A stretch of DNA of 64,000 nt from Zhihengliuella alba (lineage in GTDB: Bacteria > Actinomycetota > Actinomycetes > Actinomycetales > Micrococcaceae): NCBI RefSeq assembly GCF_039538765.1, contig NZ_BAABCJ010000005.1, positions 367,390 through 431,389 of the forward strand, given 5' to 3'. Positions 1 to 8,748 of the stretch are shown piece after piece. Position 1 is the first letter of the stretch. Every line of letters starts with the position of its first letter. Position numbers and translations under genes: made by a program. The notes under the pieces are model-generated. The model was not told where the DNA came from. It did not search any database and saw only the letters and a program-made list of their open reading frames with translations.

Positions 1-936
1 ATCCTCGTGGTGGCGATCGCCGTCTACATCGCCGGACTGCTGGCGACCGGGTCGATCCCCGCCACCCTGTTCGACCTGTCGGAGTCGTTCCACCTCGGAT
101 CGTTCCTCATCGTGGTCTCCGCCGCGACGGGGTACCAGCTGACCTGGGCCTTCTTCGTCTCCGACTACTCGCGGTACATGCCGCCGGGCACCAGCAAGCC
201 GGCGATCATCGCGGTCACCTCCCTCGGCCTGTTCTTCGGCCTCTTCACCTTCATGGGGGTGGGCGCCGTCTGCGCCGCACTGCTCCCCGCCGAGGGCATC
301 ATCAACGGCCTGGTGGTCACGGGCGGCTACGTCTTCCCCGGGCTCGGCGAGGTGATGCTCATCAGCGGCGGCCTCGGGCTGCTCGGACTGATGGCGATGT
401 GCGCCTACGGCGGATCGCTGACGCTCATCACCGCGCTCGACAGCATCCGCAACGTCCAGCCGACCCGCACGCTGCGCATCACGACCATCCTGCTGATCGG
501 CGTGACGGGGACCGTCGCGGCGGTCCTGATCCCCGACGACTTCATCAACACGAGCTTCGCGACCGTCCTCACCGTCGTCGCGTACCTCATGGGGCCGTGG
601 ACGTCGGTGAACCTGACGGACTTCTTCGTGGTCCGGCGGGGCCACTACTCCGTCGCGGAGATCTTCAAGAAGCACGGCATCTACGGGCTGTGGAACTGGC
701 GCGGCATGACGGCCTACCTGCTCACCCTGCTGCTCATGGTCCCGTTCATGCACGTCGGCTCGTTCCAGGGTCCCGTCGCCGCGGCCCTCGGCGTCGACAT
801 CGCGTTCTTCGTCGGCATCCCGGTCGGCTGCGTCATCTACTGGCTCCTCTGCCGGAACCAGGACACGGAGGGGGAGCTCCGGGTCATCGCCGAGTCGGAC
901 CGCGACCTCGAGCGCATCGGCACCCCCGTGGAATGA
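1..936 (+). CDS. NCS1-family permease, 3' part
   Basis: The window opens inside this gene; 311 codons remain, in frame from base 1 to a TGA at 934-936. The product is a chain of hydrophobic helices and carries the sequence SDYSRYMP, typical of the NCS1 purine/cytosine/hydroxymethylpyrimidine symporters (CodB-like). It ends in a charged cytosolic tail. It should import a nucleobase-like or other small N-heterocycle with a cation; the substrate cannot be told from this fragment. The next gene starts 41 bases downstream, so the two may be co-transcribed. Confidence 0.8.
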   Translation: MLVVAIAVYIAGLLATGSIPATLFDLSESFHLGSFLIVVSAATGYQLTWAFFVSDYSRYMPPGTSKPAIIAVTSLGLFFGLFTFMGVGAVCAALLPAEGIINGLVVTGGYVFPGLGEVMLISGGLGLLGLMAMCAYGGSLTLITALDSIRNVQPTRTLRITTILLIGVTGTVAAVLIPDDFINTSFATVLTVVAYLMGPWTSVNLTDFFVVRRGHYSVAEIFKKHGIYGLWNWRGMTAYLLTLLLMVPFMHVGSFQGPVAAALGVDIAFFVGIPVGCVIYWLLCRNQDTEGELRVIAESDRDLERIGTPVE

Positions 937-977
937 CACGGCTCCCCACCATCCATCCATCGCCTCGAAGGAAGACC

Positions 978-2078
978 ATGTCAGTCAAACGAATGATCCA
1001 GGCCGTCGAAACCCACTCGGGCGAACCGATGCGCGTCATCACCGGCGGCGTCGGGCACATCCCCGGGGAGACCGTCTACGAGCAGGCGAAGTGGCTGGAG
1101 GAGAACGACGACCAGCTGCGCAAGCTGATGCTCCGCGAGCCACGCGGCTACCCGCCGCTGTGCTGCAACCTGATCGTCCCGCCCAAGCACCCCGAGGCGG
1201 CCGCCGGGTTCATCATCATGGAGCAGGTCGAGTACCCCATGATGAGCGGCGGTAACACCATCGCCGTCGTCACGGTCCTGCTCGAGACCGGCATCATCCC
1301 CATGCAGGAGCCGGTCACGAAGTTCAACCTCGAGGCACCAGCGGGTCTGATCGGGATCACGGCGGAGTGCCGCGACGGGAAGGTGGAGCAGGTGACCTTC
1401 GAGAACGTGCCGGCCTTCTCCGTCTACCGCGATGCCGTCATCGAGGTGCCGGAACTCGGCCAGGTCACCGTCGACGTCGCCTGGGGAGGCATGTTCTACG
1501 TCATCGCCGACGTCGACCAGTTCCCGTCGCTGGACCTGGTGCCGGAGCGGGGCCGGGACATCACCCGCACCGCGGCCCTGATCCTGAGGGCGGCGCAGGA
1601 CCAGCTACCGGTGGAGCACCCCGACTACCCCGGGATCGGCATCACGATCGCGCAGCTCTCGGGTGCCACCGACAACCCGGAGGCCGACCGGAAGAACGCG
1701 GTGATGGTCGCTAGCGGGGCCATCGACTTCGACGATCCCTCCTCCTGGACCGGCGGCATCGACCGGTGCCCCTGCGGCACCGGCACCTGCGCCAAGATGG
1801 CCGCCCTGCACGCGAAGGGCGAGCTCCCCCTCGGGCAGCCATTCCGGCACGAGGGCATGCTCGGCACCGTCTACACAGGCGAGCTGGTCAGGGAGGTGGA
1901 GATCGCCGGCCGTGCCGGAGTCGTCCCCACCATCAGCGGGCAGGCCTGGATCACCGGCTACACCACCTGGGTGCTCGATGCCGACGACCCCTTCCCCGAG
2001 GGATTCACAGTCGGCGACATCTGGGCCGCCCAGGAGGAGGCCGCCGTCGCACCACGGAGCCCCGAGCCCGCGGCCTAG
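978..2078 (+). CDS. Proline racemase family protein (hydroxyproline epimerase or dehydratase type)
   Basis: 366 residues. The ATG at 978 follows the ribosome-binding sequence GAAGGAAG. The fold family (proline racemase, 4-hydroxyproline 2-epimerase, trans-3-hydroxyproline dehydratase) uses two opposed active-site residues. The second is the usual Cys, Cys266 in PCGTGT; the first position, normally Cys in MCGH, is Ser90 in MSGGN. Ser/Cys members are known and are not classical proline racemases, so epimerisation or dehydration of a hydroxyproline-like substrate is more likely. It sits between a permease and an MFS transporter, suggesting uptake and catabolism of a cyclic amino acid. The exact reaction is inference. 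Confidence 0.8.
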   Translation: MSVKRMIQAVETHSGEPMRVITGGVGHIPGETVYEQAKWLEENDDQLRKLMLREPRGYPPLCCNLIVPPKHPEAAAGFIIMEQVEYPMMSGGNTIAVVTVLLETGIIPMQEPVTKFNLEAPAGLIGITAECRDGKVEQVTFENVPAFSVYRDAVIEVPELGQVTVDVAWGGMFYVIADVDQFPSLDLVPERGRDITRTAALILRAAQDQLPVEHPDYPGIGITIAQLSGATDNPEADRKNAVMVASGAIDFDDPSSWTGGIDRCPCGTGTCAKMAALHAKGELPLGQPFRHEGMLGTVYTGELVREVEIAGRAGVVPTISGQAWITGYTTWVLDADDPFPEGFTVGDIWAAQEEAAVAPRSPEPAA

Positions 2079-2091
2079 CGGCACGCGCGGT

Positions 2092-2116
2092 CTGCGGCGC
2101 CTCCCCGGCGCCGCAG
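2092..2116 (+). terminator. Hairpin after the proline-racemase-family gene
   Basis: Perfect 10-bp arms CTGCGGCGCC and GGCGCCGCAG with a 5-base loop begin 14 bases after the stop codon. No T-run follows, as is common for actinobacterial terminators. Confidence 0.5.
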
Positions 2117-2273
2117 CTCCAGCCCACTCCATCCGCCTGCCCGTGGGAAAGCAGGCGTCGAATGCAAGATCCGCGCCGCCGACCGGACGGCGACGAGAAG
2201 TGATCATCCCAGGACCTCCCTGTTCCGGCGAAGTGAGGGAGTTCCATCAACGACCCCGAAACCTGGAGCAGTC

Positions 2274-3617
2274 ATGTCTTCAACGCGAAGCAAATCGATA
2301 CCGGCCGACAGCCCTGAAAGCACCAGACGCAAGCGCCGCTTCCTGGTCCGACTGACGGCCGTGCTGATCGGCGGGATGTTCCTGGACGGGTACATCCTCG
2401 GCATCGTCGGAACGGTGATCAGCAGGATCAGCACCGACCTGAGCTTCACCCCGTTGTGGGAGGGCCTCATCGTCGCCTCCACGCTGATCGGCATCCTCGT
2501 GGGATCGCCGATCGGCGGCTGGCTGGGCGACAAGTTCGGCCGCAAGCCGCTGTTCATGATCGACATGGGACTCTTCGTGGTCGGATCGGCCCTGCAGTTC
2601 TTCATCGACGAGCCCTGGCAGCTGTTCGTGGTGCGTCTGGTGATGGGCATCGCGATCGGCATCGAGTACTCCGTCGGCTGGCCCATGATGTCGGAGTTCG
2701 CGCCGGCCAGGATGCGGGGGCGGCTCATGGGGCTGACCCTGGTGGCCTTCTACGCCGGGTTCATGACGGCCTTCCTGGTGGGCTACGCGCTGACCACGAC
2801 GACGTCGGTCGACTGGCGGGTCATCCTCGGCTCGAGCACCATCCTGGCCGTGATCCTGTTCATCGCCCGGATCGGCCTGCCCGAATCGCCGCGCTGGCTC
2901 TGGAGCAAGGGGCGGCACGACGAGGCGCAGGCGTTGGCGCACCGTTACCTCCTGGATTTCGATGACATGAGTGACGTCGAGCACGAGCACCAGCGCAAGG
3001 GGAAGTTCTCGGATCTGTTCTCGCAGCGGTACTGGCGGGCCACCCTGTTCACGTCGATGTTCTGGCTCTGCGCCGTCACCCCGTACTTCGCGATCGCCAC
3101 CTTCGCTGAGAGCGTGCTCGAGAGCTACGGACTCAGCCAGGGCCTCGCCGGCGGCGTCGGGCTCTCCGCCCTGGCCACCGCAGGCGTCATCCTGACCGTC
3201 ATCCTGGTCGATCGAGTCGGTCGTCGGGTGCTGACCGTCCCGCCGCAGTACGTGTGCTTCGCGCTGCTGGCGATCATCGGGCTCTGGGCAGGCGCCCCGG
3301 CCTGGGTGGTCCTCGTCTGCTTCCTGGCCTTCTCCTTCCTCAACGCCGGCTACAACACGCTGACCGGCATCTACCCGGCGGAGGTCTTCCCCACCGAGAT
3401 CCGCGGAGTCGGGACGGGCTTCGCGACGGCGGTCAGCCGCATCGGCGCGGGTGCCGGCACGTTCCTGCTGCCGTACTCCATGGAGAACTTCGGAGCGCAG
3501 GCGACGATGCTCATGGCCGCCGGGCTGACTCTCCTCGGGGCCATGCTCTCGCACTGGCTGGCGCCGGAGACCAAGGGAAAGACGCTGACCGAGACGGCCG
3601 TCGGCTTCTCGCACTGA
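2274..3617 (+). CDS. MFS transporter (metabolite/sugar-porter-like)
   Basis: 447 residues, about 12 membrane helices. The loop between helices 2 and 3 carries the MFS signature GGWLGDKFGRKP, and the second half has ETKGKTL after the last helix, as in sugar-porter and aromatic/metabolite:H+ symporter branches. ATG at 2274 lies downstream of a GGAG. It is flanked by the racemase-family gene and a flavin amine oxidase, so the cargo is probably the substrate of those enzymes. Substrate specificity is not readable from sequence. Confidence 0.8.
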   Translation: MSSTRSKSIPADSPESTRRKRRFLVRLTAVLIGGMFLDGYILGIVGTVISRISTDLSFTPLWEGLIVASTLIGILVGSPIGGWLGDKFGRKPLFMIDMGLFVVGSALQFFIDEPWQLFVVRLVMGIAIGIEYSVGWPMMSEFAPARMRGRLMGLTLVAFYAGFMTAFLVGYALTTTTSVDWRVILGSSTILAVILFIARIGLPESPRWLWSKGRHDEAQALAHRYLLDFDDMSDVEHEHQRKGKFSDLFSQRYWRATLFTSMFWLCAVTPYFAIATFAESVLESYGLSQGLAGGVGLSALATAGVILTVILVDRVGRRVLTVPPQYVCFALLAIIGLWAGAPAWVVLVCFLAFSFLNAGYNTLTGIYPAEVFPTEIRGVGTGFATAVSRIGAGAGTFLLPYSMENFGAQATMLMAAGLTLLGAMLSHWLAPETKGKTLTETAVGFSH

Positions 3618-3712
3618 GCGGGTCCCTCCCGCCCGGAGGCGCGAAGCGCCGGCAACACGTTTCCATCCCGCCTGGTCGACCACGCACCAGCCGTTACCTC
3701 GAAGGACCTTCC

Positions 3713-3763
3713 ATGTACGCTTGCTCTGCAATTCCCGCTCCGGGCCAGGGAGAACTCCGATGA
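3713..3763 (+). CDS. 16-residue leader ORF coupled to the amine oxidase
   Basis: ATG at 3713 is preceded by GAAGGA at 3701-3706 (6-base spacer) and encodes MYACSAIPAPGQGELR. Its TGA (3761-3763) overlaps the ATG of the amine oxidase (3760) as ATGA, so ribosomes finishing the leader could restart on the enzyme. The AGGGAG that would serve the enzyme lies inside this leader. No codon run suggests an attenuation sensor. The reading frame and its ribosome site are seen; function is inference. Confidence 0.4.
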   Translation: MYACSAIPAPGQGELR

Positions 3764-5037
3764 GCGCCGCCCGGAACCCCACGGTCGGGGTCCTCGGCGC
3801 CGGTCTGGCCGGTCTTGCTGCCGCCACGCACCTGAGCGAGGCCGGCTATGACGTCACCGTGCTCGAGGCGCGCGACCGCGTCGGCGGCCGCGTGTGGTCG
3901 GAGGCGCTGAACACGGGTCACGACTTCGCGAGCATCGTCGAACGCGGGGCCGAGTTCGTCCTGGACGGCTACGACGCCATGCGAGAGCTCCTGGACCTCA
4001 CTGGGCTGTCGCTGATCGAAACCGGTATGAGCTACTACGTCCGGGCCCTGGTCGAGACGCCGGAGATCACTACCGACGACATCGCCGCTGCCGGCCAGCG
4101 GGCCGCCGAGCTCGCACGGACCCTCCCGGGTGCACCGTCGGCCGAGGAGGTGCTCCGCCGCCTCGACCTGGACGAGCGCGTCGTCGAGGCGCTCCGGGCC
4201 CGCATCGAGATCTCGACCACCGTGGGCACGGACAAGGTGACCGCAGCGGCGCTGAATCACATCGCCTCCTTCCGCCAGCTGCCGAGCTGGCGTGTCGGCG
4301 GCGGCAACCAGGGCCTGCCGAAGGCGCTGGCGACCCGCCTCGGTCCGGCGGTGCGGACCGGCGAGGCCGTCCAGCGCGTCACCCAGCTGGATGACGGCGT
4401 GGCCGTCTACACGGCGCATTCCGCCGCCGTCTTCGACGCCGTGATCGTCGCCCTCCCGTTGGAGATCGTCCGGGACCGCAGGACGGTGCAGCTTCCCCTG
4501 CCGGAGTGGAAGCAGACGGTGCTCGACCGCGTGCTGCAGGGGCACGCGGCCAAACTCCATCTGCCGCTGCGTTCCAGTGCGCCCACCAGCGCCACCATGT
4601 CCGTCAAGGGAAGGTTCTGGAACTGGACCGCCGTCGACGCCAGCGGCGACGTCGCCCCGGTGCTCAACGGGTTCATGGGTTCGGAGGCGGCACTGCAGGC
4701 TGCGGCCGTCCACGAGGGACCAGCACGCTGGGCCGATGCGGCCCGGGCGGCCCGTCCGGACCTGTCCTTCGACACGGACCTGCCGGGCCTGGTCACGGAC
4801 TGGTCCGCGGACCCGCTGGCCCGCGGCGCGTACTCCTCTCACTCGCCGCAGGTCCTCGCCGGGGACGGGGACGTGCTGGAGCAGCCGGTCGGCAATGTGT
4901 ACTTCGCCGGCGAGTACACCGATGCCGACTTCACCGGCCTCATGGAGGGGGCCATCCGCAGCGGTCAGCGGGCGGCCCAACGCGTCGTTCATCAGCTGAC
5001 TTCCACCCCGACCGCCTCCCGGCAGGCCATCGGATGA
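3760..5037 (+). CDS. Flavin-containing amine oxidase (NAD(P)/FAD-dependent oxidoreductase)
   Basis: 425 residues. The N-terminal Rossmann motif GAGLAGLAAATHL and the following ARDRVGGRV are the dinucleotide-binding and GGR motifs of the monoamine-oxidase family; the C-terminal FAD motif is GNVYFAGEYTDADFTGLMEG. The enzyme should oxidise a primary or secondary amine to an imine/aldehyde with release of H2O2. The following aldehyde dehydrogenase, 32 bases away, could oxidise the aldehyde. I prefer the ATG at 3760 (AGGGAG 8 bases upstream) over a TTG at 3721. The amine is unknown. Confidence 0.8.
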   Translation: MSAARNPTVGVLGAGLAGLAAATHLSEAGYDVTVLEARDRVGGRVWSEALNTGHDFASIVERGAEFVLDGYDAMRELLDLTGLSLIETGMSYYVRALVETPEITTDDIAAAGQRAAELARTLPGAPSAEEVLRRLDLDERVVEALRARIEISTTVGTDKVTAAALNHIASFRQLPSWRVGGGNQGLPKALATRLGPAVRTGEAVQRVTQLDDGVAVYTAHSAAVFDAVIVALPLEIVRDRRTVQLPLPEWKQTVLDRVLQGHAAKLHLPLRSSAPTSATMSVKGRFWNWTAVDASGDVAPVLNGFMGSEAALQAAAVHEGPARWADAARAARPDLSFDTDLPGLVTDWSADPLARGAYSSHSPQVLAGDGDVLEQPVGNVYFAGEYTDADFTGLMEGAIRSGQRAAQRVVHQLTSTPTASRQAIG

Positions 5038-5069
5038 CCACGACCCCGACACCCGGAGAGAACGGAAGC

Positions 5070-6608
5070 ATGAGCGACATGGACACCGCAGCAGCGACTA
5101 CGGACATCGCCGACCGCGTCGAGGCGGTCCTCGCCCGGACCCCGACCGGCCTGCTGATCGGCGGGTCCTGGCGGGACGCCTCGGACGGGGGAACGTTCGA
5201 CGTCGAGAACCCGGCCACGGGGGAGGTCATCGCCACCCTGGCCTCTGCCACCCGGGCCGACGCCCAGGCTGCGATGGACGCGGCCGCGCAGGCCCAGGAG
5301 CGGTGGGCGCGCACGTCGTCGCGCGCCCGTTCCGAGATCCTCAGCCGCGCCTTCGCGCTCGTCCGGGAACGTGCCGACGACCTGGCCCTGCTGATGACTC
5401 TGGAGATGGGCAAGCCGCTCGCTGAGGCTGCCGGGGAGGTCAAGTACGGCGGGGAGTTCCTGCGCTGGTTCGCCGAGGAGGCGGTGCGGGACAACGGCCG
5501 CTACGTCGACGCTCCCGAGGGACACCTGCGCATGCTGGTGACCCGCAAGCCGGTGGGTCCGTGCCTGCTGATCACGCCGTGGAACTTCCCGCTGGCCATG
5601 GCGACCCGCAAGATCGCCCCGGCGGTGGCCGCCGGCTGCACCATGGTCCTCAAGCCGGCGCGACTGACGCCCCTGACGGCGCAGTACTTCGCGCAGATCA
5701 TGATCGACGCCGGGCTTCCCCCGGGCGTGCTCAACGTCGTTGCGTCCGCCTCAGCAGCGTCGGTCTCGGAGCCGATCCTCGCGGATCCGCGGTTGCGCAA
5801 GATCTCGTTCACGGGTTCCACCCCGGTGGGGAAGGACCTGATGAGGAGCGCCACGGACAACGTGCTGCGCACCTCCATGGAGCTGGGCGGCAACGGCCCC
5901 CTGATCGTCTTCGAGGACGCAGACCTGGACAAGGCCGTGTCCGGGGCCATGGCGGCCAAGATGCGCAACATGGGTGAGGCATGCACGGCGGCCAACCGGT
6001 TGCTGGTGCACGAGGACGTCGCCGAGGAGTTCGTGGACCGGCTGGCCGAGCGGATGCGCGCCCTGAAGATCGGCAACGGCCTCGAGGAGGGGATCGCCGT
6101 CGGTCCCGTCATCGAGGCCAAGGCGCGGGATTCCATGGAGGCGTTCGTCGCCGACGCCGTCGAACGCGGTGCCAGAGTCGTGGTTGGCGGACGGCGCGTC
6201 GACGGGCCCGGCTACTTCTTCGAGCCCACGCTGCTCACCGACGTGCCCCGCGACGCCCGCGCGGTGACCGAGGAGGTCTTCGGCCCCATCGCCCCCGTGG
6301 TGACGTTCCGGAGCGAGGACGAGGCGGTGGCCCTCGCCAACGCGACCGAGTACGGACTCGCCTCCTACGTGTTCACCGAGAACATCTCCCGGGGCCTGCG
6401 CATCGGCGACCGCATCGAGTTTGGCCTCCTGGGCCTCAATGTCGGCGTGATCTCCAACGCCGCCGCGCCCTTCGGCGGGGTCAAGCAGTCCGGCATGGGC
6501 CGCGAGGGCGGGGCCGAGGGCCTCGCCGAGTACACCACCACCCAGTACATCGGCGTCGAGGACCCCTGGTCCGACGTCCCGGCCGCGCCCGGGGACGACA
6601 CCGTCTAA
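5070..6608 (+). CDS. Aldehyde dehydrogenase, succinate-semialdehyde-dehydrogenase-like
   Basis: 512 residues from the ATG at 5070 (GGAG and GGAAG upstream). An in-frame ATG at 5034, overlapping the previous stop, is the alternative. Family landmarks: the NAD-binding stretch FTGSTPVGK, general base Glu271 in ELGGNGP, and nucleophile Cys305 in GEACTAANR. The overall pattern is closest to NAD(P)-dependent semialdehyde dehydrogenases (GabD). Downstream of an amine oxidase it most likely converts the deaminated aldehyde to its acid. Confidence 0.85.
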   Translation: MSDMDTAAATTDIADRVEAVLARTPTGLLIGGSWRDASDGGTFDVENPATGEVIATLASATRADAQAAMDAAAQAQERWARTSSRARSEILSRAFALVRERADDLALLMTLEMGKPLAEAAGEVKYGGEFLRWFAEEAVRDNGRYVDAPEGHLRMLVTRKPVGPCLLITPWNFPLAMATRKIAPAVAAGCTMVLKPARLTPLTAQYFAQIMIDAGLPPGVLNVVASASAASVSEPILADPRLRKISFTGSTPVGKDLMRSATDNVLRTSMELGGNGPLIVFEDADLDKAVSGAMAAKMRNMGEACTAANRLLVHEDVAEEFVDRLAERMRALKIGNGLEEGIAVGPVIEAKARDSMEAFVADAVERGARVVVGGRRVDGPGYFFEPTLLTDVPRDARAVTEEVFGPIAPVVTFRSEDEAVALANATEYGLASYVFTENISRGLRIGDRIEFGLLGLNVGVISNAAAPFGGVKQSGMGREGGAEGLAEYTTTQYIGVEDPWSDVPAAPGDDTV

Positions 6609-6660
6609 GGCGCGCGGCCGGACGGCCCCAGCGCAGGTGAACCCATCGAGAGGAAGAACC

Positions 6661-8025
6661 ATGAAGGACGCAGTCATCATCGGAGCAGGACTGGCCGGGC
6701 TCTCCGCGGCCTGGCGGCTGCGGCACTGGGACACGGTGGTCCTCGAGTCAAAGGACAGGGTCGGGGGCCGGATCCGCTCGGAGCGCCGGGGCGACTACTG
6801 GCTGAACTGGGGCGGCCACGTCTTCGCCGGCCCCGGGTCCTCCACCGACACCCTCCTGAACGAGACCGGAGTGACGGCGCAGGAGATCCCCGGCTCGCTG
6901 AAGGCGCTCTCCATGAACGGGAAGTTCATCCGCTCGGGGCACATCGCCACTTATCCGCTGCGCATCCCGATGCCCCTCTCCTCGCGCATCGACACCATGC
7001 GTGCCGGACTGAAGATCGTCAGCGGCGTGGCGAAGTACACCGGCGTGGTCCGTAAGCGCCCCGGGGAGACCGGGGCGACCCGGCAGCAGCGCATCTATGG
7101 CTTCGAGAACGATCGCTCCTTCCAGGACTACCTGGGCAGTGTCTCCGAGGACGCGGCCGCGCTGTTCAAGACCACCGTCACCCGTTCCGGCGGCGACATG
7201 GACCAGATCTCGGCCGGTGCCGGGCTCGGGTACTTCAGCCTGGTGCTGGGCATCGGTCAAGGACTCAACCGGGGCATCGTCGGCGGCCCGTCCACCCTGA
7301 CCGGTTCCATCGCCGCAGTCCTCGAGGACCGGATCGAGCTGGGTGCCGCGGTACTCGAGGTGGTGCGCCGGAAGGACTCCGTGCTCGTGCGGTACCAGCA
7401 GGACGGCGTCGACCGCGAGGTCGAGGCCCGCACCGTGGTGCTGGCGACCACCGCCGACGTGTCCCACCGGATCGGCGTCGACCTCCCCGAGGAGCTGCGC
7501 AGTGCGCTGGCGCAGATCAAGTACGGACCCCATGTGACCACTGCGTTCCTGACGGACGAGGCCACCGCCCGGCCATGGGACGACATCTACGCGATCGCAG
7601 CGCCGAAACGCTCCTTCGCCATCGCCCTCAATCAGGCGAGTCTGGTCCGCGGCGCCGAGACCGTGCGCAGGCCCGGTGGCAGCTTCATGACCTTCTCCCC
7701 GGCCGCCCTGGGCCGGGCGCTCATCGAGAAGCCGGAGGAGGAAGTCATCAAGACCCACCTCGCGGACCTGGACCAGATCCTCGGACACGGTTTCGCGGAC
7801 AGCGTGGTCGAGGCCGAGTCTGACCGCTGGCGGAACGCCACGCCCTACAGCTTCCCCGGCCGGGCCAAGCTGCAGCCCACCCTGGTGCGCGGTGCAGACC
7901 GCGTCTTCCTCGCGGGCGATTACCTGGGGACCCTCTACACGGAGAGCTCCATCACGACCGGACTCTCCGCCGGTCAGGAGGCCATCAGCCTGCTCGCCAC
8001 GGAGCAACAGACCGGTCGCCGCTAG
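6661..8025 (+). CDS. FAD-dependent oxidoreductase, protoporphyrinogen-oxidase/amine-oxidase fold
   Basis: 454 residues; ATG at 6661 follows GAGAGGAAG. N-terminal GAGLAGLSAAWRL and SKDRVGGRI bind FAD, and the C-terminal FLAGDYLGTLYTESSITTG is the second FAD motif. It is related to but clearly different from the amine oxidase at 3760, with a shorter substrate domain resembling HemG/HemY-like and UDP-galactopyranose-mutase-like flavoproteins. As the last gene of the cluster before a convergent terminator it probably acts in the same catabolic route; no substrate is assigned. Confidence 0.7.
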   Translation: MKDAVIIGAGLAGLSAAWRLRHWDTVVLESKDRVGGRIRSERRGDYWLNWGGHVFAGPGSSTDTLLNETGVTAQEIPGSLKALSMNGKFIRSGHIATYPLRIPMPLSSRIDTMRAGLKIVSGVAKYTGVVRKRPGETGATRQQRIYGFENDRSFQDYLGSVSEDAAALFKTTVTRSGGDMDQISAGAGLGYFSLVLGIGQGLNRGIVGGPSTLTGSIAAVLEDRIELGAAVLEVVRRKDSVLVRYQQDGVDREVEARTVVLATTADVSHRIGVDLPEELRSALAQIKYGPHVTTAFLTDEATARPWDDIYAIAAPKRSFAIALNQASLVRGAETVRRPGGSFMTFSPAALGRALIEKPEEEVIKTHLADLDQILGHGFADSVVEAESDRWRNATPYSFPGRAKLQPTLVRGADRVFLAGDYLGTLYTESSITTGLSAGQEAISLLATEQQTGRR

Positions 8026-8027
8026 AA

Positions 8028-8069
8028 CGCGAGTCGCTGGGCCGCCGCGGGTGGCCCGGCGACTCCGCG
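8028..8069. terminator. Bidirectional hairpin terminator
   Basis: Arms CGCGAGTCGCTGGGCC (8028-8043) and GGCCCGGCGACTCCGCG (8053-8069) pair except for one bulged base and one G-T pair. The hairpin lies between the convergent FAD oxidoreductase and HTH genes. Confidence 0.6.
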
Positions 8070-8120
8070 CGTTCCCGCGCGTTCCCGCGCGGTTCGGCCC
8101 GGACCGTTCGGACCGACGGA

Positions 8121-8531
8121 TCAGCCGTCCGCCTGGCGCGCGTCCGCTGTGACCGCCGCGCGCTGGTCCAGCCAGGCCTGCACGTCCGCCGGGCGGATCC
8201 GGCGGTGGCTGCCGCGGTAGTGGACCGGGATGGCGCCGGAGTCCGTCAGTTTGCGCATATACGTGTTGGACACGCCTGCGAGCTGTGCGGCCTGGCCGGT
8301 GTTTAGCCACTCCTCGGTGGTGCTGACCGTGACGGACTCGCCGGCCGCCAACCGCTGCAGGACATCGACGACGGCGTCCGCCGCCACCGGGGGCAGACGC
8401 ACCGCGGTGCCGTCCACGAAGACCGTGACGTCGGCCGACTCGGCCAGCGCGTCGGCCAGCCTCCCGGCCTCCGCGGGGTCGAGTGCGGAGTGCGAGGTGG
8501 CCTTGATCAGGGCCGTGGTTGGTTCAGCCAT
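8121..8531 (-). CDS. Excisionase-type helix-turn-helix DNA-binding protein
   Basis: 136 residues. The C-terminal half reads LNTGQAAQLAGVSNTYMRKL followed by GSHRRIRPADVQAWLDQ, the MerR/Xis-like HTH_17 pattern with its wing. The N-terminal half is unassigned. Such proteins often act as the antitoxin or regulator beside a PIN-type toxin, but no small toxin ORF is adjacent here. It is transcribed away from the choline operon, sharing a 217-bp intergenic region with it, so it could regulate that operon; this is inference. Confidence 0.7.
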   Translation of the reverse strand: MAEPTTALIKATSHSALDPAEAGRLADALAESADVTVFVDGTAVRLPPVAADAVVDVLQRLAAGESVTVSTTEEWLNTGQAAQLAGVSNTYMRKLTDSGAIPVHYRGSHRRIRPADVQAWLDQRAAVTADARQADG

Positions 8532-8636
8532 AGAACCATGATGGCGCGCGAATCGTCGGGGCGGTAGGGTTCAGCGGCAGAGACGCAGCTCACAAGGCTG
8601 GGTGTCTCCCGTCACCATCGGAGGCGTGATAGTAGA

Positions 8637-8650
8637 CGCGCGTACGCGCG
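8637..8650. promoter_or_regulatory. 14-bp perfect palindrome upstream of the choline operon
   Basis: CGCGCGTACGCGCG is self-complementary and lies 98 bases before the transporter ATG, followed by the direct repeat AGCTAG (8652-8657 and 8660-8665). It is a candidate operator for a choline-responsive repressor. No betI-like gene is adjacent. The rest of the 8532-8748 intergenic stretch shows no other clear element. Confidence 0.4.
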
Positions 8651-8748
8651 AAGCTAGTCAGCTAGCCTGAGCGATGACTGCCCGCCGGCGCCATAGCGCC
8701 TCCGTGGGCGAGGAAACGAGCTGACTGAAACGTAAGGCAATACTGCAT

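Noticed and set aside
8581..8632. Possible riboswitch before the choline transporter
   Set aside because: Only short imperfect pairings; no match to glycine, guanidine or SAM aptamer patterns that I know.
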